64,000 nt of DNA. Source: Herbaspirillum sp. ASV7 (GTDB lineage: Bacteria > Pseudomonadota > Gammaproteobacteria > Burkholderiales > Burkholderiaceae_D). The DNA lies in NCBI RefSeq assembly GCF_016429215.1, contig NZ_JAELUH010000011.1, positions 31,760 through 95,759 on the forward strand, in the 5' to 3' direction. This document shows, in pieces, positions 46,308 to 54,872 of the stretch. The notes below the pieces were generated by a model. It was not told the origin of the DNA. It did not search any database and saw only the letters and a program-made list of their open reading frames with translations. Positions within the stretch are counted from its first letter, which is position 1. The number at the start of each line of letters is the position of its first letter. The position numbers and the translations under genes were made by a program.

Positions 46308-46343
46308 CGACCAGGCCTTCTTGCCTCCGGACGGGCAAGCAAA

Positions 46344-46363
46344 AAGGGCCCCGCAGGGCCCTT
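46344..46363 (-). terminator. Terminator after the KGG-repeat gene
   Basis: AAGGGCCC and GGGCCCTT with a 4-base loop, extended by GCAAG/CTTGC outside. On the - strand it is followed by TTTTTGC, 17 bases past the stop at 46380. Confidence 0.8.
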
Positions 46364-46379
46364 GCTTGCCGAGGTGGGA

Positions 46380-46589
46380 TCAGCCGTTGTTGCCGCTGTT
46401 CCCGCCATGGCTGTTCTGGCCACCCTTGCGGCCAGCTTCACGAGCCTCTTCCGAGCTGAACTCGTGCGCCGTGCCTTTCTCGTGCGCTGCCTTGCCGCCC
46501 TGGCTGGCGATCTCGCGTTGCTTGTCTTCATCCATCGAGGCGAAGCCGCGGTTGCTGGTGGAACCTTGCTGGTTTTGCTGGTTTGCCAT
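46380..46589 (-). CDS. KGG-repeat stress-induced protein (YciG-like)
   Basis: A 69-residue hydrophilic protein with the repeated KGG pattern: FASMDEDKQREIASQGGKAAHEKG, then FSSEEAREAGRKGGQNSHGG. The family (YciG, Con-10, GsiB-like) is induced by general stress and starvation and may be intrinsically disordered. AAGGAGA precedes the ATG. Its place near katE fits a general-stress cluster. Confidence 0.9.
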   Translation of the reverse strand: MANQQNQQGSTSNRGFASMDEDKQREIASQGGKAAHEKGTAHEFSSEEAREAGRKGGQNSHGGNSGNNG

Positions 46590-46972
46590 GGTGTATCTCC
46601 TTGTATGTCAAATGAAACGAAGGGAAGTGCGGCTAGTCTCGCAGGGCCGACAAGGACTTGGCTGTGTCTGTTGCCATGTCTGCCTTGCGAACTTCCATCT
46701 TAGGGAGTGCCCGTCTGCGGCAGTATCGGCGGATGACTTGAAGTACGGCCGTCGTCAGCTGTCATCCTCGCCAGCATCGCTGAAGATGAGTCCGCTGGGT
46801 CGCGAGATATCGATGATCGAACCCGCGCAAGCTGGCGGCTCAGGCATGGTGGCCATCATTGGCAGCGTGTTTTTCGGCCTGTTCTTCAGCCTCGCCGGCT
46901 CCGGCCATAGGCGGATGTTTGCTCCATCTGTCGGTGGCGACACCCGCTGGAAATGGCCATTCTTCCGGACGC
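46590..46972. other. 383-base region between KGG gene and HxlR gene
   Basis: No supported gene. Open frames on the + strand have no ribosome-binding site and improbable composition. The - strand promoter of the KGG gene must lie in the first 100 bases. No hairpin terminator of the HxlR gene was found. Confidence 0.35.
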
Positions 46973-47371
46973 TTAGCTAGCTGCTGACTTTGCATCGAAG
47001 TGCGTGCGCGCTTCCGATATCGCGCGTTTATTTGCATCAGCCCACTTGACCAGCGACATTACCGGCTCCAGCAGCGTCATTCCTAGCGCAGTGAGTTCGT
47101 AATCTACCCGCGGCGGTATTGTCGGATAGATCGTTCGGGTAATCAGTCCGTCGCGTTCCAGACCGCGCAGGGTCAGCGTCAGCATACGTTGTGAAATGCC
47201 ATCTATTTCCGACTTCAACTCATTGAACCGCTTAGTCCCATTTGCCAGCGTGGCAATGATGTAAAAGCTCCACTTGTCGCCGACGCGATCCAGGATTCCC
47301 CGGGTGGCCTGGCAGCCTTCTGTCTCGGGGGACGGCATGTCTTTGGGTAGCTCAATGTGACTTGGTGACAT
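46973..47371 (-). CDS. HxlR-family redox-type regulator
   Basis: A 132-residue winged-helix HxlR regulator: EGCQATRGILDRVGDKWSFYIIATL, FNELKSEIDGISQRMLTLTLRGLERDGLI, RVDYELTALGMTLLEPV. Cys 20 matches the conserved N-terminal cysteine that in YodB/HypR senses quinones or aldehydes. Divergent from an azoreductase gene, the same pairing as YodB/AzoR1 in Bacillus. ATG 47371 has AAGAAGG upstream. It probably represses the azoreductase. Confidence 0.93.
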   Translation of the reverse strand: MSPSHIELPKDMPSPETEGCQATRGILDRVGDKWSFYIIATLANGTKRFNELKSEIDGISQRMLTLTLRGLERDGLITRTIYPTIPPRVDYELTALGMTLLEPVMSLVKWADANKRAISEARTHFDAKSAAS

Positions 47372-47469
47372 ACATGTGCCTTCTTGTGAATTGATGAGGA
47401 GAACCATACCATCCCCTTATGGTTTAGTAATTCAGTTCATCCAAATCATCCTAATCGTCCCACTCATCC

Positions 47470-47490
47470 AAATTACTTAGTTCGTAATTT
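47470..47490. promoter_or_regulatory. HxlR operator candidate
   Basis: AAATTAC TTAGTTC GTAATTT is a perfect 7-bp inverted repeat with a 7-base spacer, 16 bases before the azoreductase ATG. A partial copy (GTTTAGTAATTCAG) lies near the regulator's side at 47420. Confidence 0.65.
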
Positions 47491-47506
47491 ATACCAAGGA
47501 GCCGCT

Positions 47507-48124
47507 ATGTCGCATGTCCTGCTAATCACTTCGAGTCCTCGTGGGGCTGACAGTCTTTCTTCGCGATTCGCCACCGAAATTGCCGAAGGCATCAAGACTA
47601 ACTCTTCCGGAACGCTGACGGTGCGCGATCTCCTGGCAGATCCGCTTCCCCATATCACTTCCGCGTACATCCAGGGGCGTGTCACAGCCCCGGAGAATAG
47701 AACCCCCGACCAGGTCGCGGCGGTGCAGCTCGCCCAAGAGCTGGTGGATGAGCTCAAGGCCGCCGATGTAGTGGTGATTGGGTCGGGCATGATCAACTTC
47801 GGCCCCTCCTCGCAGCTCAAGGCCTGGTTTGATCACGTAACTTGGCCGTCGGTCACGTTTGGCTATGGGGACAAAGGACCGAAGGGCTTGCTGACGGGTA
47901 AGAAGGTCTACCTCGTTGTCGCAGCAGGTGGGGTGTTCTCTGAAGGAGTGTGGGCGCCGTTTGATTTCCAGAGCAACTACCTTTTGCACCTGCTCAGTTT
48001 CATCGGCCTGACAGACGTTGAAATGGTACGTGTGGAGGGGACGGTGTTTGGGCCGGACGCGGCAAAGGCAGCGATCGCAAATACTGAGGCGTCCGTGCAA
48101 GCCCTGTTGACCAAGGTGGCATGA
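47507..48124 (+). CDS. azoR: FMN-dependent NADH-azoreductase
   Basis: A 205-residue flavodoxin-fold AzoR, which reduces quinones and azo compounds by two electrons with NADH. FMN-phosphate loop [18 protein letters not shown]; active-site loop [48 protein letters not shown]. Full family length. AAGGAG precedes the ATG. With the divergent HxlR gene it forms a quinone/electrophile detoxification unit. Confidence 0.94.
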   Translation: MSHVLLITSSPRGADSLSSRFATEIAEGIKTNSSGTLTVRDLLADPLPHITSAYIQGRVTAPENRTPDQVAAVQLAQELVDELKAADVVVIGSGMINFGPSSQLKAWFDHVTWPSVTFGYGDKGPKGLLTGKKVYLVVAAGGVFSEGVWAPFDFQSNYLLHLLSFIGLTDVEMVRVEGTVFGPDAAKAAIANTEASVQALLTKVA

Positions 48125-48291
48125 TCTTGATGGTGAAGTAGACGGTCATGCCGTCAGGTTTCAGACATGTGCCAACTTGCAGGGCAGGCCGCTCGGGAAT
48201 TTCCTGAGCGGCCTGTGTGTTTTCTAGGGAAAATCACTACAGCCAACGGCAAAGGCATTGCCTAAGATGACTTCATCTTGAGGAGATCATC

Positions 48292-48444
48292 ATGTTCACC
48301 ACCTTCCTGCTGACTGCCGTTCTCTCTACCCTGATCACCGTGGTCCTGTCTTCGCTGGGCATCTACCTGTTTGCCGAGTCGAAGTGGCGTCACCATCCGC
48401 TGGCGCACAGCGTCGGCGAGCTGGTGGGCCCGATCCCGGTCTGA
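48292..48444 (+). CDS. Small membrane protein of 50 residues
   Basis: ATG 48292 to TGA 48442, with TTGAGGAGA at ideal spacing. Residues 3-28 form one strong membrane helix (FLLTAVLSTLITVVLSSLGIYL), followed by a short basic and polar tail (ESKWRHHPLAHS) ending in LVGPIPV. It has its own gap upstream and a good terminator 74 bases downstream, so it is a dedicated transcript. I do not recognise the family. Confidence 0.75.
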   Translation: MFTTFLLTAVLSTLITVVLSSLGIYLFAESKWRHHPLAHSVGELVGPIPV

Positions 48445-48517
48445 CTCATTCAGGCGGCGCTGCCTCAGCGCGCCGCCCTCCCGCTGTCTCCCTGAATCCT
48501 GGTGGATTTGGTTTGCC

Positions 48518-48548
48518 TCCCCGGTCAACTGGCCGGGGATTTTTTTTT
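48518..48548 (+). terminator. Rho-independent terminator after the 50-residue gene
   Basis: TCCCCGG and CCGGGGA with an 8-base loop, followed by eight T. Confidence 0.92.
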
Positions 48549-48953
48549 GCCTGGAGGAAACGGAGGGGCAAGGAGATCGATCCCACGGTGGCCCACATCA
48601 TGCAACTGGGCACAGAAGAGGTCGTTGATGCGGGCTGAGCGCCGCAATGACTTGTGTGGAAAATAACTCCGTTTCCGTCAAGATCACATCCTTTCTTTGA
48701 CACTTCAATAAGCTTTTCGGCCCAGGTGATACCGTCTGGCCGCAGGAAATGGCTTGCTGGCGGTGTTCGGCGATAAAGGAGGATTGACTCAAAGTCCAAA
48801 ATCTTCCTGCAACCGACCAATCAAGCTCGCAATGGGGCAGTTTCCGATGTAACTCAACAAGCCGAAAGCAATAACAGGCAGCGACAATCGGCCAGAAGCG
48901 AATTCGAGAACCCCTGTCCTCAAGCGTCCAGAATCCACCGACCGCCGCGCCGT
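48549..48953. other. 405-base region without a clear gene
   Basis: GC content is visibly lower than around it. A 130-codon frame on the - strand (48598-48990) overlaps the SDR gene's end and looks like chance. Two related segments, AGTCCAAAATCTTCCTGCAACCG and CGTCCAGAATCCACCGACCG in the second half, may be a decayed repeat. Nothing functional is recognised. Confidence 0.35.
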
Positions 48954-49796
48954 TCACTTGAAATCGGTCGAGACAGAGACTTCCTCCCACGCGTCGATTT
49001 CCGCGCTCATCTGCGCCAACTTCTCGCGAACCAATCTGACTGCATCACTGCCAAGCAGGAGATGCACCGGTGCCTCCGGGGAGCCGGCAATCTCCAGAAT
49101 CACCTGGGCGGCGATCGTCGGGTTACCGAGCTGATGGCCGCTCTTTTCCTGACGAGCCCGACGGATGGGGTCGATCACCGCATCGTAATCCCGGATGCTT
49201 CTTGGCGACCGGACCATCGAGCGGCCCGCCCAGTCGGTGCGGAAGGAACCTGGCGCCACTGCGGTTACCTTGATCCCGAGATCCGCCACTTCCTTGGCAA
49301 GCGTCTCGGAAATCCCTTCCAGTGCAAACTTGCTGCCGCAGTAGTAAGCGATGCCAGGCATGGTAATGAAGCCACCCATGGAAGTCATGTTGATGATATG
49401 GCCGCTGCGTCTTGCCCGCATGGAAGGAAGCACCGCCTTGATCATGGCAACCGAACCGAAGACGTTTACGTCAAATTGCCGTCGCATCTCCTCCAGCGGG
49501 GATTCTTCAAGTGCGCCTTCGTGCCCATAGCCGGCGTTGTTGACCAATACATCGATTGGTCCGAGCTTGTCGGTCGCTGAGGTGATGGTTGCGGCAATGG
49601 AGGGGAAATCGGTCACATCGAGTACCAGGGCAATCGCGCGTTCAGCTGCGGATTTCTCAAACTCCTGCTTGGCGTCTTGATTCCGTACCGTGCCTATTAC
49701 TGAATGACCTGCTTGTAAGGCCGCCTCCGCCAAGGCACGGCCGAATCCTGAGCTGACGCCAGTAATCAGGAAGTTCAATTTTCTGGTATTGCGCAT
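48954..49796 (-). CDS. Short-chain dehydrogenase/reductase
   Basis: A 280-residue classical SDR: NAD(P) site FLITGVSSGFGRALA, LVNNAGYGHEGALEE, catalytic Ser in INMTSMGGF and YYCGSK (Tyr-x-x-x-Lys). Arg/Asn after the second strand (TVRNQ) suggests NADPH. Substrate unknown. Divergent from an AraC-family gene 105 bases away, a frequent pairing in which the regulator activates the SDR. Confidence 0.93.
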   Translation of the reverse strand: MRNTRKLNFLITGVSSGFGRALAEAALQAGHSVIGTVRNQDAKQEFEKSAAERAIALVLDVTDFPSIAATITSATDKLGPIDVLVNNAGYGHEGALEESPLEEMRRQFDVNVFGSVAMIKAVLPSMRARRSGHIINMTSMGGFITMPGIAYYCGSKFALEGISETLAKEVADLGIKVTAVAPGSFRTDWAGRSMVRSPRSIRDYDAVIDPIRRARQEKSGHQLGNPTIAAQVILEIAGSPEAPVHLLLGSDAVRLVREKLAQMSAEIDAWEEVSVSTDFK

Positions 49797-49901
49797 GTTT
49801 ATCCCTATTCTGCTATGGTGAGACCTCCCTCCTGGCTGATCTGGCCCGGTATCCTGGGAAGCCGATGGAAAATATGATAGTCAAGCGCAACTGAGTGGAA
49901 T

Positions 49902-50903
49902 ATGCCGGTTGACATTCAATGTTTGCCTAAAACTATGAATGGATCCATGTCGAGAACCGTAAAGAAGCTCACGCAAGAGAAATGGGATGTGCGTCAGCGC
50001 ATGGTGAGTCTGCTGAGCGACCTCGCCCCGGGTGAGGGCTATAACCTGTCGTTTCTCCCGGATGTGAGGTTTCTCAGATCGAACCGGTCATTGAATGAAA
50101 CGCCGGTCTTGTACGAGCCCGGAATCGTCGTTGTCGTCCAGGGACGAAAGCGTGGATTTCTGGGAGGACAGACCTATCTCTACGACGCGCATCACTATCT
50201 GGCCGTATCTGTCCCGGTGCCGTTCACGATGGAAACCGACGCCAGTGAAAAGAAGCCGTTGCTGGCCATCTATTTCCGGCTGGACTTCCAGCTTCTCGCC
50301 GAGTTGCTGCTGCAGATGGACGATGCCGTTCCCTCCGCCAGTCCCGTGACGATGTTTGCGACCGAGATGGACGACAGGATGGCAGGCTCCGTGCTAAGGT
50401 TTCTGGAGGCAATGTGCAATCCGATGGAAGCACGTATTCTGGGCAAGGCGCTGGTGAAGGAGATCTACCTGCGCGTGCTGACAGGCGAGCAGGGCGCTGC
50501 CATGCGGGCGGCGCTGCGTAACGACGGGCAGTATGGCAAGGTGGCGAGGGCCATCAGGAAGATCCACGCCGCCTATCGGGATAAGCTGGACGTTGAACAA
50601 CTGGCCCGCGAAGCGGGGATGAGTGCGCCTTCTTTCCATGCGCATTTCAAGGCGGTCACCGCCACGTCGCCAATGCAGTACCTCAAGTCGACACGCTTGC
50701 ATCAGGCACGTCTGCTGATGCTGCGCAAGGGCCTGACAGTTGCAGTAGCCAGCGCCCAGGTTGGCTATGAAAGCGCGTCCCAGTTCAGCCGCGAATTCAA
50801 GCGCCTATTTGGACTTTCTCCCATCGAGGAAGTGGCGCGGATGAAGAGTGCTTATGCACTTCCCGATCCGGACCCTTCCGCGATTTACGTGTCATCGCAC
50901 TAA
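49902..50903 (+). CDS. AraC-family regulator (AraC_N type)
   Basis: A 333-residue regulator with the AraC_N sensor domain (TPVLYEPGIVVVVQGRKRGFLGG, YLAVSVPVPF, LLAIYFRLDFQLLAELL) and a double HTH at the C-terminus (LDVEQLAREAGMSAPSFHAHF; VAVASAQVGYESASQFSREFKRLFG). ATG 49902 is called; ATG 49950 (MSRTVKK) would give 317 residues and is equally plausible. Probably controls the divergent SDR gene. Confidence 0.9.
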   Translation: MPVDIQCLPKTMNGSMSRTVKKLTQEKWDVRQRMVSLLSDLAPGEGYNLSFLPDVRFLRSNRSLNETPVLYEPGIVVVVQGRKRGFLGGQTYLYDAHHYLAVSVPVPFTMETDASEKKPLLAIYFRLDFQLLAELLLQMDDAVPSASPVTMFATEMDDRMAGSVLRFLEAMCNPMEARILGKALVKEIYLRVLTGEQGAAMRAALRNDGQYGKVARAIRKIHAAYRDKLDVEQLAREAGMSAPSFHAHFKAVTATSPMQYLKSTRLHQARLLMLRKGLTVAVASAQVGYESASQFSREFKRLFGLSPIEEVARMKSAYALPDPDPSAIYVSSH

Positions 50904-50921
50904 GGCGCCATCTGCTGCCTG

Positions 50922-51233
50922 CTAGCGCCCTCGTTCGGCACCACCGTTGATCTGGATAATCTGTGCGGTCAGGTGGCAAGCCTCGGGGGATGCCAGCCAG
51001 GCGACGGTATTGGCGATATCCTCGGTTGTTCCGGCACGACCGTTCATCGTTTCCGCCAGTTTGGCCTTGTGTTGTGCGTCCGGGAAATCGCCCGCGATCT
51101 CTTCTGCGGCACGCTGCAGCACAGCCAAGCGCCGTCCGATGATGATGACCTGCGCATTGATCCGCGCAAACTGCCTGGCGGTGCCATAGCCGATACCGGT
51201 ACCGCCGCCACTGACCAGCACTACCTGATTCAT
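50922..51233 (-). pseudogene. Internally deleted short-chain dehydrogenase
   Basis: The frame is open for 103 codons, but the protein is a fusion of the two ends of an SDR: the N-terminal cofactor half (VVLVSGGGTGIGYGTARQF, VIIIGRR) runs into the C-terminal end (MNGRAGTTEDIANTVAWLAS, QIIQINGGA) after about residue 58. The central 130-140 residues, with NNAG and the YxxxK catalytic pair, are missing. An in-frame deletion is the simplest explanation. It cannot be an active SDR. Confidence 0.8.
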
Positions 51234-51248
51234 CGTTCTTCCTCTCAT

Positions 51249-51623
51249 TCAGAGCAGTTCATTCGAAGACAACCATTGCGGTTCATAGGCACCCAGTGCG
51301 CGCGCCGGGTAACGCCATGCGATCGGCGCACCCTCGATCTGCGCCGGTGCAAGCAGCCGCGCCGCCGGCCCCCATGATGTCGGCTCGACGTGCGCGGTGC
51401 GATCCTGTGGCGTGTCCGCTGCGATCCTGGCCAGCTCCCTCATCGGCTGCGGGCGCAGCTGCAATGCCGCTGCGGTACGCGCCAGCGATGCACGAACCTC
51501 GACGCCCACGCCCTGCGTCATTCTCATCGTCAATCCACGCAGAGCGGCTGCGGCCATCAGATGCTGCGACGCCAGGTTGCTGTCATTGACGACCTTGGCT
51601 GATGACAATTGATCTCTGTGCAT
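51249..51623 (-). pseudogene. C-terminal remnant of a CaiB/BaiF-type CoA-transferase
   Basis: 124 codons resemble the end of class III CoA-transferase-like proteins: QHLMAAAALRGLTMR, then VEVRASLARTAAALQ, and SWGPAARLLAPAQIEGAPIAW followed by YPARALGAYEPQW, a pattern of the large CaiB-type proteins. The N-terminal three quarters with the catalytic Asp are absent, so this is a fragment. It lies directly beside the deleted SDR and next to the citrate-synthase-like gene, whose relatives are often neighbours of CaiB genes. Confidence 0.6.
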
Positions 51624-51726
51624 GTCCGCCTCGATTGCTTACGGTGTGGCAAAGATCGGTTTGTTTGAATTTATTGTCAACGTTGATTATCCTGATCAAC
51701 TGATTGAACGATCTGCTTCCTCCACC

Positions 51727-53022
51727 ATGACCAACTACCTTAATTCGACCCAAGCCGCGGCAAGGCTGGGGGTGTCGCGACAGACGCTCTATGCCTACGT
51801 CAGCCGCGGCCTGCTGCATGCCGAGCCAGGTGCCAATCAACGCGAGAGCCGCTATTTCGCCGACGATGTCGAGCGGGTCGCGGCACAACGTGCGCGCGGC
51901 CGCAAGCCGAAGGAAGTGGCCAAGGCGGCGCTGGACTGGGGCTCTCCGGTACTCGAATCGGGCATTACGCTCATCGATGGCGGGCGGCTCTTCTACCGTG
52001 GCGCGGACGCACTCAAGCTGGCTGACCATGTCAGCCTGGAAGAGCTGGCCGCCCGATTCTGGCAATGCGATAGGGAAACCGCTTTCGGCTCCCAGGCTGC
52101 CGCCGCTCCTGCGGTGTTGCGCGCATTGTTCAAGCACTATGGCGACCAGCGCGCGGAGCAAGTACTGCTGCCGCTTTTTGCGGTGGCCAGCGAAGATGGG
52201 GCGACCGCCATCTGGCAGAAGGCGAGTGAGCGTCAGGCGCAAGGCTGCGGGGATCTGGTCCGGATCCTGGCGGCCTGCCTGTTGCGTACCCGTCCCGATA
52301 CCAGCCCGATCCACCAGCAATGCGCACGGGGATGGGGCGTGGGACATTCGGGCGCCGAGCTGATCAGGATGGCGTTGGTGCTATGCGCCGACCACGAGCT
52401 CAATGCATCGAGCTTCACGGGCCGGTGCGTGGCCTCGACGGATGCGAGTCTGCGGGCAGTGGTGATCGGCGGACTCGCGGGGCTGTCCGGCGGACGCCAC
52501 GGCGCCACCACGGCGCGGGTGGAGGCGCTCTGGGACGAAATCGGCACGCGCGATGTCGAAAGGAAAATGCGCGAGCGACTGTCGAGGGGGGACGATCTGC
52601 CAGGCTTCGGCCACACGCTTTATCCGGACGGCGATCCGCGCGCCAGCTATCTGCTATCGCGCATCTTGCCGCGCCATCCTCAATGGGCGGCGATGGTCGC
52701 GGCCGGAACCGCTCTGACGGGTCAAAAGCCCTCGGTGGATTTCGCCCTCGTGGCGCTGCGCAGGCATTTGCGGCTTCCTGTGGGCGCTGCGTTCGGACTG
52801 TTCGCGCTGGGTCGCTCGCTGGGATGGATTGCGCACGGACTGGAGCAACGCGAGCAAGGCCACCTGATCAGGCCGCGTGCGGTGTACACCGGCCCTCAAG
52901 CCGAGGATAGTCCTGCCGAGCCTGGGCGGCCTCGCTCCCGTGGACGCTCGGCAGGTCGGAAGAGCTCACGCAGTGCCATGCCAAAAAGCGATCTGCCTGC
53001 CAGCTTTTTCAAGACACGGTAG
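51727..53022 (+). CDS. Citrate synthase homologue with N-terminal helix-turn-helix
   Basis: 431 residues. Residues about 1-60 are a MerR/excisionase-type HTH (STQAAARLGVSRQTLYAYVSRGLL, then SRYFADDVER). The rest is a citrate synthase-type domain with His 223 (CADHELNASSF), His 258 (GGRHGATT), GFGHTLYPDGDPRA and Asp 338 (SVDFALVAL), matching the catalytic His-His-Asp of citrate synthase. Substrate unknown; a CoA-thioester condensing or sensing role is possible. The C-terminus is a basic, Ser/Arg-rich tail. The frame is open to 51622, but family similarity starts at MTNYLNS. Confidence 0.85.
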   Translation: MTNYLNSTQAAARLGVSRQTLYAYVSRGLLHAEPGANQRESRYFADDVERVAAQRARGRKPKEVAKAALDWGSPVLESGITLIDGGRLFYRGADALKLADHVSLEELAARFWQCDRETAFGSQAAAAPAVLRALFKHYGDQRAEQVLLPLFAVASEDGATAIWQKASERQAQGCGDLVRILAACLLRTRPDTSPIHQQCARGWGVGHSGAELIRMALVLCADHELNASSFTGRCVASTDASLRAVVIGGLAGLSGGRHGATTARVEALWDEIGTRDVERKMRERLSRGDDLPGFGHTLYPDGDPRASYLLSRILPRHPQWAAMVAAGTALTGQKPSVDFALVALRRHLRLPVGAAFGLFALGRSLGWIAHGLEQREQGHLIRPRAVYTGPQAEDSPAEPGRPRSRGRSAGRKSSRSAMPKSDLPASFFKTR

Positions 53023-53114
53023 GGCCAGTCTGACGGTCACTGCCCACTGCCCACTGCCCGCCTCGATAATGCCCGCGCACCGGGCCGGTTCCCGGCGCGC
53101 TGGGGCTGTCCCGA

Positions 53115-54791
53115 TCAGCGCGCCGCTGATGTTGCCGTGCAGAGCCGGTGCGCTACGCTCAGCACCGCCAGGATCGAGGCTGTGGTGATGTTGGCGTGAC
53201 AGCCCACACCGAAGCGCGATCCAGCTATCGCAGGCAGGGCCGCTTCGACGATGGCCACTGCGCTGGCGTCCGAGCCCGCGCCCAGGCTGCGCTCCTCATA
53301 GCTGTCGATGCGTATCGACAGGCCCAATGCTGCCACCGTTGCGGCGATGGGGCCGTTACCCCATCCTTCCACGGTCCGGGCATTGCCATGGGCATCGGCC
53401 AGTTCCAGCACGATACGTTCCCCTTGCTCATGTTCGGACAGGTGGTGGCTGCGATAGATAAAGCCGGATTGCTCCTGCACCGGTAAGAGATATGTGCGTT
53501 GGAAGATGTCCCAGATCTGTTCGCTGCTCAATTCCGTTTCGCTGGCGTCGGCCAGTGTCTGTACGATGGCGCTGAACTCGACCTGCATGCGGCGCGGCAT
53601 GGTGATGTGATGATCCCGCTGCAGCAGGAAGGCGATACCGCCCTTGCCCGACTGGCTGTTGACGCGCACGATGCTGTCGTAGGTTCGCCCCAGGTCCTTG
53701 GGATCGACAGGCAGGTAGGGAACACGCCAGGGGGCGTCGGTTTTTTGCGCGGCAAAGCCCTTGGCAATGGCATCCTGGTGCGAGCCGGAGAAGGCGGTGA
53801 AGACCAGGTCGCCGACGTATGGGTGGCGAGGATGAATGGGCAGGGCCGTGCATTCTTCGGCGATACGGGCGACCGCCGCGATGTCGGAAAAGTCCAGTCC
53901 CGGCGCAATGCCTTGCGTATAGAGGTTCAACGCCAGTGTCACCACATCGGCGTTGCCGCTGCGCTCGCCATTGCCGAACAGGCAGCCTTCGACCCGTTGC
54001 GCGCCGGCCAGCATGGCTTGTTCGGCGCAGGCCACGCCGGTGCCTCTGTCGTTGTGGGGATGCACCGACAGGATCAGGTATTCCCGCCGCTCCAGTCGCC
54101 GGTCCATCCATTCGATCTGGTCGGCAAAGATGTTGGGGGTGGAGACTTCCACCGTGGTCGGCAGGTTGATGATCATCGGTCGCTGTGGTCCGGCGTCCCA
54201 GGCCCGGATGGCGGCGTTGCAGACCTCCAGCGATACCTCCAGTTCGGCCATGCAAAATGTCTCGGGGGAATATTGCAGGATCCATTCCGTCTCGGGATGG
54301 GCTGCCGTGAGCCGCCTGAACAAGGCGATGTGGTGCTCCACCATCGCAACGATCTGCGCGACGCTCATGCCGAATACGATCTCGCGCCAGGCCGGCGCGA
54401 TGGCATTGTAGAAATGCACGATGACACGGCGGGCGCCGGCTACGCTGTTGACCGTTGCGGTGATCAGGTCTTCGCGCAATTGGGTCATCACCATGGGGGT
54501 GACGTCTTCGGGGATCAGCTGTTCGTCGATCAGATGGCGGACGGTCTCGAAATCGATGCGCGAGGCGGCAGGAAAACCGACTTCGATTTCCTTGAAGCCG
54601 ATGCGCACCAGTTCATGGAACAGACGCAGCTTGCGCTCGCGATTCATCGGCTCGAACAGGGCCTGGTTGCCATCGCGCAAATCGGTGGACAGCCAGATCG
54701 GTGCCTGGCGCAATGTCCGGGACGGCCATTGGCGGTCGGGCAGGTCGACCGGGGCGGCGGCTTGGTATTTCTGGGAAGGATCAGTCAGCAT
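53115..54791 (-). CDS. leuA: 2-isopropylmalate synthase, class 2
   Basis: 558 residues. LeuA condenses acetyl-CoA with 2-ketoisovalerate, the first step of leucine synthesis. N-terminal TIM barrel with the metal-binding LSTDLRDGNQALFEPM, EVGFPAASRIDFE, SVHPHNDRGTGVA and GNGERSGNADVVTLA; C-terminal LeuA_dimer regulatory domain (TVEGWGNGPIAATVAAL) that binds leucine. Length and motifs fit the long class 2 form. GGAG lies nine bases before ATG 54791. Preceded by a leader peptide and attenuator-like hairpins. Confidence 0.96.
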   Translation of the reverse strand: MLTDPSQKYQAAAPVDLPDRQWPSRTLRQAPIWLSTDLRDGNQALFEPMNRERKLRLFHELVRIGFKEIEVGFPAASRIDFETVRHLIDEQLIPEDVTPMVMTQLREDLITATVNSVAGARRVIVHFYNAIAPAWREIVFGMSVAQIVAMVEHHIALFRRLTAAHPETEWILQYSPETFCMAELEVSLEVCNAAIRAWDAGPQRPMIINLPTTVEVSTPNIFADQIEWMDRRLERREYLILSVHPHNDRGTGVACAEQAMLAGAQRVEGCLFGNGERSGNADVVTLALNLYTQGIAPGLDFSDIAAVARIAEECTALPIHPRHPYVGDLVFTAFSGSHQDAIAKGFAAQKTDAPWRVPYLPVDPKDLGRTYDSIVRVNSQSGKGGIAFLLQRDHHITMPRRMQVEFSAIVQTLADASETELSSEQIWDIFQRTYLLPVQEQSGFIYRSHHLSEHEQGERIVLELADAHGNARTVEGWGNGPIAATVAALGLSIRIDSYEERSLGAGSDASAVAIVEAALPAIAGSRFGVGCHANITTASILAVLSVAHRLCTATSAAR

Positions 54792-54800
54792 GAAAACACT

Positions 54801-54872
54801 CCAGGGAAAATCGCAAATACCTGATTCCCCTGGCTTGGAGCAAGCTGGCAATGGTCGGGGTCAGGGGAGTCA
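54801..54872 (-). promoter_or_regulatory. Attenuator: competing antiterminator and terminator hairpins
   Basis: On the - strand, CCAGGGGAATC can pair with downstream GATTTTCCCTGG (54801-54833), followed by GTGTTTTC, as a terminator or ribosome-binding-site mask. The same segment (54822-54832) can instead pair with upstream TGACTCCCCTG (54862-54872) over 10 of 11 bases. That upstream partner overlaps the leader stop codon. The two structures are mutually exclusive. Confidence 0.7.

Noticed and set aside
46321..46980. A 219-codon + strand frame over the KGG gene and the following gap
   Set aside because: It runs antisense to a real KGG gene and its terminator and has no start signal.
48598..48990. 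A 130-codon - strand frame overlapping the SDR 3' end
   Set aside because: Unusual composition, no ribosome-binding site, and it overlaps a well-supported gene in another frame.
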